NCBI GenBank assembly: GCA_963995525.1
Contig: OZ023213.1
Coordinates: 49,066,592-49,130,591 of the forward strand
DNA from: Escarpia spicata
Taxonomy: Eukaryota; Annelida; Polychaeta; Sabellida; Siboglinidae
Direction of reading: 5' to 3'
Length of the DNA: 64,000 nucleotides
The first letter of the stretch is position 1, and every line of letters begins with the position of its first letter. The position numbers were made by a program, and so were the translations under genes. Positions 34,401 to 46,929 of this stretch are shown in pieces. The notes below the pieces were generated by a model. The model worked only from the letters and a program-made list of their open reading frames with translations, made no database searches and was not told where the DNA came from.

Positions 34401-37400
34401 CGTGTGTGTGTTTGTAGCTCTGTGGGCGTAGGTGTAGTTTAACAGTTGTCGTGTGTGTGTTTGTAGCTCTGTTGACGTAGGTGTAGTTTAACAGTTGTCG
34501 TGTGTGTGTGTTTGTACCTCTATGGGCGTAGGTGTAGTTTAACAGTTGTCGTGTGTGTGTTTGTAGCTCTGTTGACGTAGTTGTAGTATAACAGTTGTCG
34601 TGTGTGTGTTTGTAGCTCTATGGGCGTAGGTGTAGTTTATCAGTTGTCGTGTGTGTGTTTGTAGATCTGTTGACGTAGGTGTAGTTTATCAGCTGTCGTG
34701 TGTGTGTTTGTAGCTCTGTGGGCGTAGTTGTAGTTTAACAGTTGTCGTGTGTGTGTTTGTAGCTCTGTGGGCGTAGGTGTAGTTTAACAGTTGTCGTGTG
34801 TGTGTTTATAGCTCTGTAGGCGTAGGTGTAGTTTAACAGTTGTCGTGTGTGTGTTTGTAGCTCTGTGGGCGTAGGTGTAGTTTAACAGTTGTCGTGTGTG
34901 TGTGTTTGTAGCTCTGTGGGCGTAGGTGTAGTTTAACAGTTGTCGTGTGTGTGTGTGTAGCTCTGTGGGCGTAGGTGTAGTTTAACAGTTGTCGTGTGTG
35001 TGTTTGTAGCTCTGTAGGCGTAGGTGTAGTTTAACAGTTGTCGTGTGTGTGTTTGTAGCTCTGTGGGCGTAGGTGTAGTTTAACAGTTGTCGTGTGTGTG
35101 TGTGTGTAGCTCTGTGGGCGTAGTTGTAGTTTAACAGTTGTCGTGTGGGTGTTTGTAGCTCTGTGGGCGTAGTTGTAGTTTAACAGTTGTCATGTGGGTG
35201 TTTTATAGCTCTGTAGGCGTAGGTGTAGTTTAACAGTTGTCGTGTGTGTGTTTGTAGCTCTGTGGGCGTAGGTGTAGTTTAACAGTTGTCGTGTGTGTGT
35301 TTGTAGCTCTATGGGCGTAGGTGTAGTTTAACAGTTGTCGTGTGTGTGTTTGTAGCTCTGTGGGCGTAGGTGTAGTTTAACAGTTGTCGTGTGTGTGTTT
35401 GTAGCTCTGTGGGCGTAGGTGTAGTTTAACAGTTGTCGTGTGTGTGTTTGTAGCTCTGTTGACGTAGGTGTAGTTTAACAGTTGTCGTGTGGGTGTTTGT
35501 AGCTCTGTGGGCGTAGGTGTAGTTTAACATTTGTCGTGTGGGTGTTTGTAGCTCTGTTGACGTAGGTGTAGTTTAACAGTTGTCGTGTGTGTGTGTGTGT
35601 AGCTCTGTGGGCGTAGGTGTAGTTTAACAGTTGTCGTGTGTGTGTGTGTAGCTCTGTGGGCGTAGTTGTAGTTTAACAGTTGTCGTGTGTGTGTGTGTAG
35701 CTCTGTTGACGTAGGTGTAGTTTAACAGTTGTCGTGTGGGTGTTTGTAGCTCTGTAGGCGTAGGTGTAGTTTAACAGTTGTCGTGTGGGTGTTTGTAGCT
35801 CTGTGGGCGTAGGTGTAGTTTAACAGTTGTCGTGTGGGTGTTTGTAGCTCTGTTGACGTAGGTGTAGTTTAACAGTTGTCGTGTGTGTATTTGTAGCTCT
35901 GTGGGCGTAGGTGTAGTTTAACAGCTGCCGTGTGTGTATTTGTAGCTCTGTGGGCGTAGGTGTAGTATAACAGTTGTCGTGGGTGTATTTGTAGCTCTGT
36001 GGGCGTAGGTGTAGTTTAACAGTTGTCGTGTGTGTGTATTTGTAACTCTGTGGGCGTAGGTGTAGTTTAACAGTTGTCGTGTGTGTATTTGTAGCTCTGT
36101 GGGCGTATGTGTAGTTCAACAGTTGTTGTGTGTGTGTTTGTAGCTCTGTGCGCGCAGGTGTAGTTTAACAGTTGTCGTGTGTGTATTTATAGCTCTGTGG
36201 GCGTAGGTGTAGTTTAACAGTTGTCGAGTGTGTGTTTGTAGCTCTGTTGATGTAGGTGTAGTTTAACAGTTGTCGTGTGTGTGTTTGTAGCTCTGTGGGC
36301 GTAGGTGTAGTTTAAAATGTTGTCGTGTGGGTGTTTGTAGCTCTGTGGGCGTAGGTGTAGTTTAACAGTTGTCGTGTGGGTGTTTGTAGCTCTGTGGGCG
36401 TAGGTGTAGTTTAACAGTTGTCGTGTGGGTGTTTGTAGCTCTGTGGGCGTAGGTGTAGTTTAACAGTTGTCGTGTGGGTGTTTGTAGCTCTGTGGGCGTA
36501 GGTGTAGTTTAACAGTTGTCGTGTGTGTGTGTGTGTGTGTGCGTAGGTCTGTGGGCGTAGGTGTAGTTTAACAGTTGTCGTGTGTGTGTTTGTAGCTCTG
36601 TAGGCGTAGGTGTAGTTTAACAGTTGTCGTGTGTGTGTGTGTAGCTCTGTGGGCGTAGTTGTAGTTTAACAGTTGTCGTGTGTGTGTGTTTGTAGCTCTG
36701 TAGGCGTAGGTGTAGTTTAACAGTTGTCGTGTGGGTGTTTGTAGCTCTGTGGGCGTAGGTGTAGTTTAACAGTTGTCGTGTGTGTGTGTGTGTAGCTCTG
36801 TGGGCGTAGGTGTAGTTTAACAGTTGTCGTGTGTGTGTGTAGCTCTGTGGGCGTAGGTGTAGATTAACAGTTGTCGTGTGTGTGTGTGTGTGTGTAGCTC
36901 TGTGGGCGTAGGTGTAGTTTAACAGTTGTCGTGTGTGTGTTTGTAGCTCTGTGGGCGTAGGTGTAGTTTAACAGTTGTCGTGTGTGTGTTTGTAGATCTG
37001 TGGGCGTAGGTGTAGTTTAACAGTTGTCGTGTGTGTGTTTGTAGCTCTATGGGCGTAGTTGTAGTTTAACAGTTGTCGTGTGTGTGTGTGTGTAGCTCTG
37101 TGGGCGTAGGTGTAGTTTAACAGTTGTCGTGTGTGTGTGTTTGTAGCTCTATGGGCGTAGGTGTAGTTTAACAGTTGTCGTGTGTGTGTTTGTAGCTCTG
37201 TTGACGTAGGTGTAGTTTAATAGTTGTCGTGTGTGTGTGTGTAGCTCTGTGGGCGTAGTTGTAGTTTAACAGTTGTCGTGTGTGTGTGTGTAGCTCTGTG
37301 GGCGTAGTTGTAGTTTAACAGTTGTCGTGTGTGTGTGTGTTTGTAGCTCTGTGGGCGTAGGTGTAGTTTAACAGTTGTCGAGTGTGTGCGTGTGTGTGTA

Positions 37401-40400
37401 GCTCTGTGGGCGTAGGTTTAGTTTAACAGTTGTCGTGTGTGTGTGTTTTTAGCTCTATGGGCGTAGATGTAGTTTAACAGTTGTCGTGTGTGTGTTTGTA
37501 GCTCTGTTGACGTAGGTGTAGTTTAACAGTTGTCGTGTGTGTGTGTTTGTAGCTCTATGGGCGTAGGTGTAGTTTAACAGTTGTCGTGTGTGTGTTTGTA
37601 GCTCTGTTGAGGTAGTTGTAGTTTAACAGTTGTCGTGTGTGTGTTTGTAGCTCTGTTGAGGTAGTTGTAGTTTAACAGTTGTCGTGTGTGTGTTTGTAGC
37701 TCTGTGGGCGTAGTTGTAGTTTAACAGTTGTCGTGTGTGTGTTTGTAGCTCTGTGGGCGTAGGTGTAGTTTAACAGTTGTCGTGTGTGTGTTTATAGCTC
37801 TGTAGGCGTAGGTGTAGTTTAACAGTTGTCGTGTGTGTGTTTGTAGCTCTGTGGGCGTAGGTGTAGTTTAACAGTTGTCGTGTGTGTGTGTTTGTAGCTC
37901 TGTGGGCGTAGGTGTAGTTTAACAGTTGTCGTGTGGGTGTTTGTAGCTCTGTGGGCGTAGGTGTAGTTTAACAGTTGTCGTGTGTGTGTGTGTGTGTGTA
38001 GTTCTGTGGGCGTAGGTGTAGTTTAACAGTTGTCGTGTGTGTGTTTGTAGCTTTGTAGGCGTAGGTGTAGTTTAACAGTTGTCGTGTGTGTGTTTGTATC
38101 TCTCTGGGCGTAGGTGTAGTTTAACAGTTGTCGTGTGTGTGTTTGTAGCTCTATGGGCGTAGGTGTAGTTTAACAGTTGTCGTGTGGGTGTTTGTAGCTC
38201 TGTGGGCGTAGGTGTAGTTTAACAGTTGTCGTGTGTGTGTTTGTAGCTCTGTGGGCGTAGGTGTAGTTTAACAGTTGTCGTGTGTGTGTTTGTAGCTCTG
38301 TTGACGTAGGTGTAGTTTAACAGTTGTCGTGTGGGTGTTTGTAGCTCTGTGGGCGTAGGTGTAGTTTAACAGTTGTCGTGTGGGTGTTTGTAGCTCTGTT
38401 GACGTAGGTGTAGTTTAACAGTTGTCGTGTGTGTGTGTGTGTAGCTCTGTGGGCGTAGGTGTAGTTTAACAGTTGTCGTGTGTGTGTGTGTGTGTGTAGC
38501 TCTATGGGCGTAGTTGTAGTTTAACAGTTGTCGTGTGTGTGTGTGTAGCTCTGTTGACGTAGGTGTAGTTTATCAGTTGTCGTGTGGGTGTTTGTAGCTC
38601 TGTAGGCGTAGGTGTAGTTTAACAGTTGTCGTGTGTGTGTGTTTGTAGCTCTATGGGCGTAGGTGTAGTTTAACAGTTGTCGTGTGTGTGTTTGTAGTTC
38701 TGTGGGCGTAGGTGTAGTTTAACAGTTGTCGTGTGTGTGTTTGTAGCTCTGTGGGCGTAGGTGTAGTTTAACAGTTGTCGTGTGGGTGTTTGTAGCTCTG
38801 TGGGCGTAGGTGTAGATTAACAGTTGTCGTGTGGGTGTTTGTATCTTTATGGGCGTAGGTGTAGTTTAACAGTTGTCGTGTGTGTGTTTGTAGCTCTGTT
38901 GACGTAGGTGTAGTTTAACAGTTGTCGTGTGGGTGTTTGTAGCTCTGTGGGCGTAGGTGTAGTTTAACAGTTGTCGTGTGGGTGTTTATAGCTCTGTAGG
39001 CGTAGGTGTAGTTTAACAATTGTCGTGTGGGTGTTTGTAGCTCTGTTGACGTAGGTGTAGTTTAACAGTTGTCGTGTGGGTGTTTGTAGCTATGTGGGCG
39101 TAGGTGTATTTTAACAGTTGTCGTGTGGGTGTTTGTAGCTCTGTGGGCGTAGGTGTAGTTTAAAAGTTGTCGTGTGTGTGTTTGTAGCTCTGTTGACGTA
39201 GGTGTAGTTTAACAGTTGTCGTGTGGGTGTTTGTAGCTCTGTGGGCGTAGGTGTAGTTTAAAAGTTGTCGTGTGTGTGTTTGTAGCTCTGTTGACGTAGG
39301 TGTAGTTGAACAGTTGTCGTGTGGGTGTTTGTAGCTATGTGGGCGTAGGTGTAGTTTAACAGTTGTCGTGTGGGTGTTTGTAGCTTTGTGGGCGTAGGTG
39401 TAGTTTAACAGTTGTCGTGTGTTTGTTTGTAGCTCTGTGGGCGTAGGTGTAGTTTAACAGTTGTCGTGTGTGTGTGTGTGTGTGTGTGTAGCTCTGTGGG
39501 CGTAGGTGTAGTTTAACAGTTGTCGTGTGGGTGTTTGTAGCTCTGTGGGCGTAGGTGTAGTTTAACAGTTGGCGTGTGTGTGTTTGTAGCTCTGTGGGCG
39601 TAGGTGTAGTTTAACAGTTGTCGTGTGTGTGTGTAGTTCTGTGGGCGTAGGTGTAGTTTAACAGTTGTCGTGTGTGTGTTTGTAGCTCTATGGGCGTAGG
39701 TGTAGTTTAACAGTTGTCGTGTGTGTGTTTGTAGCTCTGTGGGCGTAGGTGTAGTTTAACAGTTGACGTGTGTGTGTTTGTAGCTCTGTGGGCGTAGGTG
39801 TAGTTTAACAGTTGTCGTGTGGGTGTTTGTAGCTCTGTGGGCGTAGGTGTAGATTAACAGTTGTCGTGTGGGTGTTTGTAGCTCTGTGGGCGTAGGTGTA
39901 GTTTAACAGTTGTCGTGTGGGTGTTTATAGCTCTGTTGACGTAGGTGTAGTTTAACAGTTGTCGTGTGGGTGTTTGTAGCTCTGTGGGCGTAGGTGTAGT
40001 TTAACAGTTGTCGTGTGGGTGTTTATAGCTCTGTAGGCGTAGGTGTAGTTTAACAGTTGTCGTGTGTGTGTGTTTGTAGCTCTATGGGCGTAGGTGTAGT
40101 TTAACAGTTGTCGTGTGTGTGTTTGTAGCTCTGTTGACGTAGGTGTAGTTTAACAGTTGTCGTGTGTGTGTGTTTGTAGCTCTATGGGCGTAGGTGTAGT
40201 TTAACAGTTGTCGTGTGTGTGTTTGTAGCTCTGTTGACGTAGTTGTAGTTTAACAGTTGTCGTGTGTGTGTTTGTAGCTCTATGGGCGTAGGTGTAGTTT
40301 ATCAGTTGTCGTGTGTGTGTTTGTAGCTCTGTTGACGTAGGTGTAGTTTAACAGCTGTCGTGTGTGTGTTTGTAGCTCTGTGGGCGTAGTTGTAGTTTAA

Positions 40401-40702
40401 CAGTTGTCGTGTGTGTGTTTGTAGCTCTGTGGGCGTAGGTGTAGTTTAACAGTTGTCGTGTGTGTGTTTATAGCTCTGTAGGCGTAGGTGTAGTTTAACA
40501 GTTGTCGTGTGTGTGTTTGTAGCTCTGTGGGCGTAGGTGTAGTTTAACAGTTGTCGTGTGTGTGTGTTTGTAGCTCTGTGGGCGTAGGTGTAGTTTAACA
40601 GTTGTCGTGTGGGTGTTTGTAGCTCTGTAGGCGTAGGTGTAGTTTAACAGTTGTCGTGTGTGTGTTTGTAGCTCTGTGGGCGTAGGTGTAGTTTAACAGT
40701 TG

Positions 40703-40704
<2 letters not shown>

Positions 40705-40764
<60 letters not shown>
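40705..40764. repeat. (GT)30 expansion inside one satellite unit
   Basis: Counterpart of the 28349-28418 run in the second 12.35-kb copy, ten bases shorter. Confidence 0.95.
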
Positions 40765-40766
<2 letters not shown>

Positions 40767-43700
40767 CTCTGTGGGCGTAGTTGTAGTTTAACAGTTGTCG
40801 TGTGTGTGTTTGTAGCTCTGTGGGCGTAGGTGTAGTTTAACAGTTGTCGTGTGTGTGTTTGTAGCTCTATGGGCGTAGGTGTAGTTTAACAGTTGTCGTG
40901 TGTGTGTTTGTAGCTCTGTGGGCGTAGGTGTAGTTTAACAGTTGTCGTGTGTGTGTTTGTAGCTCTGTGGGCGTAGGTGTAGTTTAACAGTTGTCGTGTG
41001 TGTGTTTGTAGCTCTGTTGACGTAGGTGTAGTTTAACAGTTGTCGTGTGGGTGTTTGTAGCTCTGTGGGCGTAGGTGTAGTTTAACAGTTGTCGTGTGGG
41101 TGTTTGTAGCTCTGTTGACGTAGGTGTAGTTTAACAGTTGTCGTGTGTGTGTGTGTGTAGCTCTGTGGGCGTAGGTGTAGTTTAACAGTTGTCGTGTGTG
41201 TGTGTGTAGCTCTGTGGGCGTAGTTGTAGTTTATCAGTTGTCGTGTGTGTGTGTGTAGCTCTGTTGACGTAGGTGTAGTTTAACAGTTGTCGTGTGGGTG
41301 TTTGTAGCTCTGTAGGCGTAGGTGTAGTTTAACAGTTGTCGTGTGGGTGTTTGTAGCTCTGTGGGCGTAGGTGTAGTTTAACAGTTGTCGTGTGGGTGTT
41401 TGTAGCTCTGTTGACGTAGGTGTAGTTTAACAGTTGTCGTGTGTGTATTTGTAGCTCTGTGGGCGTAGGTGTAGTTTAACAGCTGCCGTGTGTGTATTTG
41501 TAGCTCTGTGGGCGTAGGTGTAGTATAACAGTTGTCGTGGGTGTATTTGTAGCTCTGTGGGCGTAGGTGTAGTTTAACAGTTGTCGTGTGTGTATTTGTA
41601 ACTCTGTGGGCGTAGGTGTAGTTTAACAGTTGTCGTGTGTGTATTTGTAGCTCTGTGGGCGTATGTGTAGTTCAACAGTTGTTGTGTGGGTGTTTGTAGC
41701 TCTGTGCGCGCAGGTGTAGTTTAACAGTTGTCGTGTGTGTATTTATAGCTCTGTGGGCGTAGGTGTAGTTTAACAGTTGTCGAGTGTGTGTTTGTAGCTC
41801 TGTTGATGTAGGTGTAGTTTAACAGTTGTCGTGTGTGTGTTTGTAGCTCTGTGGGCGTAGGTGTAGTTTAAAATGTTGTCGTGTGGGTGTTTGTAGCTCT
41901 GTGGGCGTAGGTGTAGTTTAACAGTTGTCGTGTGGGTGTTTGTAGCTCTGTGGGCGTAGGTGTAGTTTAACAGTTGTCGTGTGGGTGTTTGTAGCTCTGT
42001 GGGCGTAGGTGTAGTTTAACAGTTGTCGTGTGGGTGTTTGTAGCTCTGTGGGCGTAGGTGTAGTTTAACAGTTGTCGTGTGTGTGTGTGTGTAGCTCTGT
42101 GGGCGTAGGTGTAGTTTAACAGTTGTCGTGTGTGTGTTTGTAGCCCTGTAGGCGTAGGTGTAGTTTAACAGTTGTCGTGTGTGTGTGTGTAGCTCTGTGG
42201 GCGTAGTTGTAGTTTAACAGTTGTCGTGTGTGTGTGTTTGTAGCTCTGTAGGCGTAGGTGTAGTTTAACAGTTGTCGTGTGGGTGTTTGTAGCTCTGTGG
42301 GCGTAGGTGTAGTTTAACAGTTGTCGTGTGTGTGTGTGTAGCTCTGTGGGCGTAGGTGTAGTTTAACAGTTGTCGTGTGTGTGTGTTTGTAGCTCTATGG
42401 GCGTAGGTGTAGTTTAACAGTTGTCGTGTGTGTGTTTGTAGCTCTGTTGACGTAGGTGTAGTTTAACAGTTGTCGTGTGTGTGTGTGTAGCTCTGTGGGC
42501 GTAGTTGTAGTTTAACAGTTGTCGTGTGTGTGTGGGTAGCTCTGTGGGCGTAGTTGTAGTTTATCAGTTGTCGTGTGTGTGTGTGTGTGTTTGTAGCTCT
42601 GTGGGCGTAGGTGTAGTTTAACAGTTGTCGAGTGTGTGTGTGTGTGTAGCTCTGTGGGCGTAGGTGTAGTTTAACAGTTGTCGTGTGTGTGTGTTTGTAG
42701 CTCTATGGGCGTAGATGTAGTTTAACAGTTGTCGTGTGTGTGTTTGTAGCTCTGTTCACGTAGGTGTAGTTTAACAGTTGTCGTGTGTGTGTGTTTGTAG
42801 CTCTATGGGCGTAGGTGTAGTTTAACAGTTGTCGTGTGTGTGTTTGTAGCTCTGTTGACGTAGTTGTAGTTTAACAGTTGTCGTGTGTGTGTTTGTAGCT
42901 CTGTGGGCGTAGTTGTAGTTTAACAGTTGTCGTGTGTGTGTTTATAGCTCTGTAGGCGTAGGTGTAGTTTAACAGTTGTCGTGTGTGTGTTTGTAGCTCT
43001 GTGGGCGTAGGTGTAGTTTAACAGTTGTCGTGTGTGTGTGTTTGTAGCTCTGTGGGCGTAGGTGTAGTTTAACAGTTGTCGTGTGGGTGTTTGTAGCTCT
43101 GTGGGCGTAGGTGTAGTTTAACAGTTGTCGTGTGTGTGTGTGTGTAGCTCTGTGGGCGTAGGTGTAGTTTAACAGTTGTCGTGTGTGTGTTTGTAGTTCT
43201 GTAGGCGTAGGTGTAGTTTAACAGTTGTCGTGTGTGTGTTTGTAGCTCTGTGGGCGTAGGTGTAGTTTAACAGTTGTCGTGTGTGTGTGTGTGTAGCTCT
43301 GTGGGCGTAGTTGTAGTTTAACTGTTGTCGTGTGGGTGTTTGTAGCTCTGTGGGCGTAGTTGTAGTTTAACAGTTGTCATGTGGGTGTTTTATAGCTCTG
43401 TAGGCGTAGGTGTAGTTTAACAGTTGTCGTGTGTGTGTTTGTAGCTCTGTGGGCGTAGGTGTAGTTTAACAGTTGTCGTGTGTGTGTTTGTAGCTCTGTG
43501 GGCGTAGGTGTAGTTTAACAGTTGTCGTGTGTGTGTTTGTAACTCTAAGGGCGTAGGTGTAGTTTAACAGTTGTCGTGTGTGTGTTTGTAGCTCTGTTGA
43601 CGTAGGTGTAGTTTAACAGTTGTCGTGTGGGTGTTTGTAGCTCTGTGGGCGTAGGTGTAGTTTAGCAGTTGTCGTGTGGGTGTTTGTAGCTCTGTTGACG

Positions 43701-46700
43701 TAGGTGTAGTTTAACAGTTGTCGTGTGTGTGTGTGTGTAGCTCTGTGGGCGTAGGTGTAGTTTAACAGTTGTCGTGTGTGTGTGTGTAGCTCTGTGGGCG
43801 TAGTTGTAGTTTAACAGTTGTCGTGTGTGTGTGTGTGTGTAGCTCTGTTGACGTAGGTGTAGTTTAACAGTTGTCGTGTGGGTGTTTGTAGCTCTGTAGG
43901 CGTAGGTGTAGTTTAACAGTTGTCGTGTGGGTGTTTTTAGCTCTGTGGGCGTAGGTGTAGTTTAACAGTTGTCGTGTGGGTGTTTGTAGCTCTGTTGACG
44001 TAGGTGTAGTTTAACAGTTGTCGTGTGTGTATTTGTAGCTCTGTGGGCGTATGTGTAGTTTAACAGCTGCCGTGTGTGTATTTGTAGCTCTGTGGGCGTA
44101 GGTGTAGTATAACAGTTGTCGTGGGTGTATTTGTAGCTCTGTGGGCGTATGTGTAGTTCAACAGTTGTTGTGTGTGTGTTTGTAGCTCTGTGCGCGCAGG
44201 TGTAGTTTAACAGTTGTCGTGTGTGTATTTATAGCTGTGTGGGCGTAGGTGTAGTTTAACAGTTGTCGAGTGTGTGTTTGTAGCTCTGTTGATGTAGGTG
44301 TAGTTTAACAGTTGTCGTGTGTGTGTTTGTAGCTCTGTGGGCGTAGGTGTAGTTTAAAATGTTGTCGTGTGGGTGTTTGTAGCTCTGTGGGCGTAGGTGT
44401 AGTTTAACAGTTGTCGTGTGGGTGTTTGTAGCTCTGTGGGCGTAGGTGTAGTTTAACAGTTGTCGTGTGGGTGTTTGTAGCTCTGTGGGCGTAGGTGTAG
44501 TTTAACAGTTGTCGTGTGGGTGTTTGTAGCTCTGTGGGCGTAGGTGTAGTTTAACAGTTGTCGTGTGGGTGTTTGTAGCTCTGTGGGCGTAGGTGTAGTT
44601 TAACAGTTGTCGTGTGGGTGTTTGTAGCTCTGTGGGCGTAGGTGTAGTTTAACAGTTGTCGTGTGGGTGTTTGTAGCTCTGTGGGCGTAGGTGTAGTTTA
44701 ACAGTTGTCGTGTGTGTGTGTGTAGCTCTGTGGGCGTAGGTGTAGTTTAACAGTTGTCGTGTGTGTGTTTGTAGCTCTGTAGGCGTAGGTGTAGTTTAAC
44801 AGTTGTCGTGTGTGTGTGTGTAGCTCTGTGGGCGTAGTTGTAGTTTAACAGTTGTCGTGTGTGTGTGTTTGTAGCTCTGTAGGCGTAGGTGTAGTTTAAC
44901 AGTTGTCGTGTGGGTGTTTGTAGCTCTGTGGGCGTAGGTGTAGTTTAACAGTTGTCGTGTGTGTGTGTGTAGCTCTGTGGGCGTAGGTGTAGTTTAACAG
45001 TTGTCGTGTGTGTGTGTAGCTCTGTGGGCGTAGGTGTAGATTAACAATTGTCGTGTGTGTGTGTGTAGCTCTGTGGGCGTAGGTGTAGTTTAACAGTTGT
45101 CGTGTGTGTGTTTGTAGGTCTGTGGGCGTAGGTGTAGTTTAACAGTTGTCGTGTGTGTGTTTGTAGCTCTGTGGGCGTAGGTGTAGTTTAACAGTTGTCG
45201 TGTGTGTGTTTGTAGCTCTATGGGCGTAGGTGTAGTTTAACAGTTGTCGTGTGTGTGTGTGTAGCTCTGTGGGCGTAGGTGTAGTTTAACAGTTGTCGTG
45301 TGTGTGTTTGTAGCTCTATGGGCGTAGGTGTAGTTTAACAGTTGTCGTGTGTGTGTTTGTAGCTCTGTTGACGTAGGTGTAGTTTAACAGTTGTCGTGTA
45401 TGTGTGTGTAGCTCTGTGGGATTAGTTGTAGTTTAACAGTTGTCGTGTGTGTGTGTGTAGCTCTGTGGGCGTAGTTGTAGTTTAACAGTTGTCGTGTGTG
45501 TGTGTGTGTGTTTGTAGCTCTGTGGGCGTAGGTGTAGTTTAACAGTTGTCGAGTGTGTGTGTGTGTGTGTAGCTCTGTGGGCGTAGGTGTAGTTTAACAG
45601 TTGTCGTGTGTGTGTGTTTTTTAGCTCTATGGGCGTAGATGTAGTTTAACAGTTGTCGTGTGTGTGTTTGTAGCTCTGTTCACGTAGGTGTAGTTTAACA
45701 GTTGTCGTGTGGGTGTTTGTAGCTCTGTAGGCGTAGGTGTAGTTTAACAGTTGTCGTGTGGGTGTTTGTAGCTCTGTGGGCGTAGGTGTAGTTTAACAGT
45801 TGTCGTGTGGGTGTTTGTAGCTCTGTTGACGTAGGTGTAGTTTAACAGTTGTCGTGTGTGTATTTGTAGCTCTGTGGGCGTAGGTGTAGTTTAACAGCTG
45901 CCGTGTGTGTATTTGTAGCTCTGTGGGCGTAGGTGTAGTATAACAGTTGTCGTGGGTGTATTTGTAGCTCTGTGGGCGTAGGTGTAGTTTAACAGTTGTC
46001 GTGTGTGTATTTGTAACTCTGTGGGCGTAGGTGTAGTTTAACAGTTGTCGTGTGTGCATTTGTAGCTCTGTGGGCGTATGTGTAGTTCAACAGTTGTTGT
46101 GTGTGTGTTTGTAGCTCTGTGCGCGCAGGTGTAGTTTAACAGTTGTCGTGTGTGTATTTATAGCTCTGTGGGCGTAGGTGTAGTTTAACAGTTGTCGAGT
46201 GTGTGTTTGTAGCTCTGTTGATGTAGGTGTAGTTTAACAGTTGTCGTGTGTGTGTTTGTAGCTCTGTGGGCGTAGGTGTAGTTTAAAATGTTGTCGTGTG
46301 GGTGTTTGTAGCTCTGTGGGCGTAGTTGTAGTTTAACAGTTGTCGTGTGGGTGTTTGTAGCTCTGTGGGCGTAGGTGTAGTTTAACAGTTGTCGTGTGGG
46401 TGTTTGTAGCTCTGTGGGCGTAGGTGTAGTTTAACAGTTGTCGTGTGGGTGTTTGTAGCTCTGTGGGCGTAGGTGTAGTTTAACAGTTGTCGTGTGTGTG
46501 TGTGTAGCTCTGTGGGCGTAGGTGTAGTTTAACAGTTGTCGTGTGTGTGTTTGTAGCTCTGTAGGCGTAGGTGTAGTTTAACAGTTGTCGTGTGTGTGTG
46601 TGTGTGTAGCTCTGTGGGCGTAGTTGTAGTTTAACAGTTGTCGTGTGTGTGTGTTTGTAGCTCTGTAGGCGTAGGTGTAGTTTAACAGTTGTCGTGTGGG

Positions 46701-46929
46701 TGTTTGTAGCTCTGTGGGCGTAGGTGTAGTTTAACAGTTGTCGTGTGTGTGTGTGTAGCTCTGTGGGCGTAGGTGTAGTTTAACAGTTGTCGTGTGTGTG
46801 TGTAGCTCTGTGGGCGTAGGTGTAGATTAACAGTTGTCGTGTGTGTGTGTGTGTGTGTGTAGCTCTGTGGGCGTAGGTGTAGTTTAACAGTTGTCGTGTG
46901 TGTGTTTGTAGCTCTGTGGGCGTAGATGT

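Larger units (their letters stand above)
21640..46330. repeat. Higher-order repeat, two ~12.35-kb copies
   Basis: Copies are about 21640-33985 and 33990-46330. The series of cassette spacings repeats exactly: 5,562, 2,490, 1,931 bp (23800, 29362, 31852, 33783) against 5,556, 2,486, 1,929 bp (36152, 41708, 44194, 46123). Other markers agree, for example tgtacctctatggg at 22160 and 34514, and tatctttatggg at 26484 and 38843. Small length differences fall in (GT)n runs. It overlaps the second 5.74-kb copy, so duplications are nested. Confidence 0.88.
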
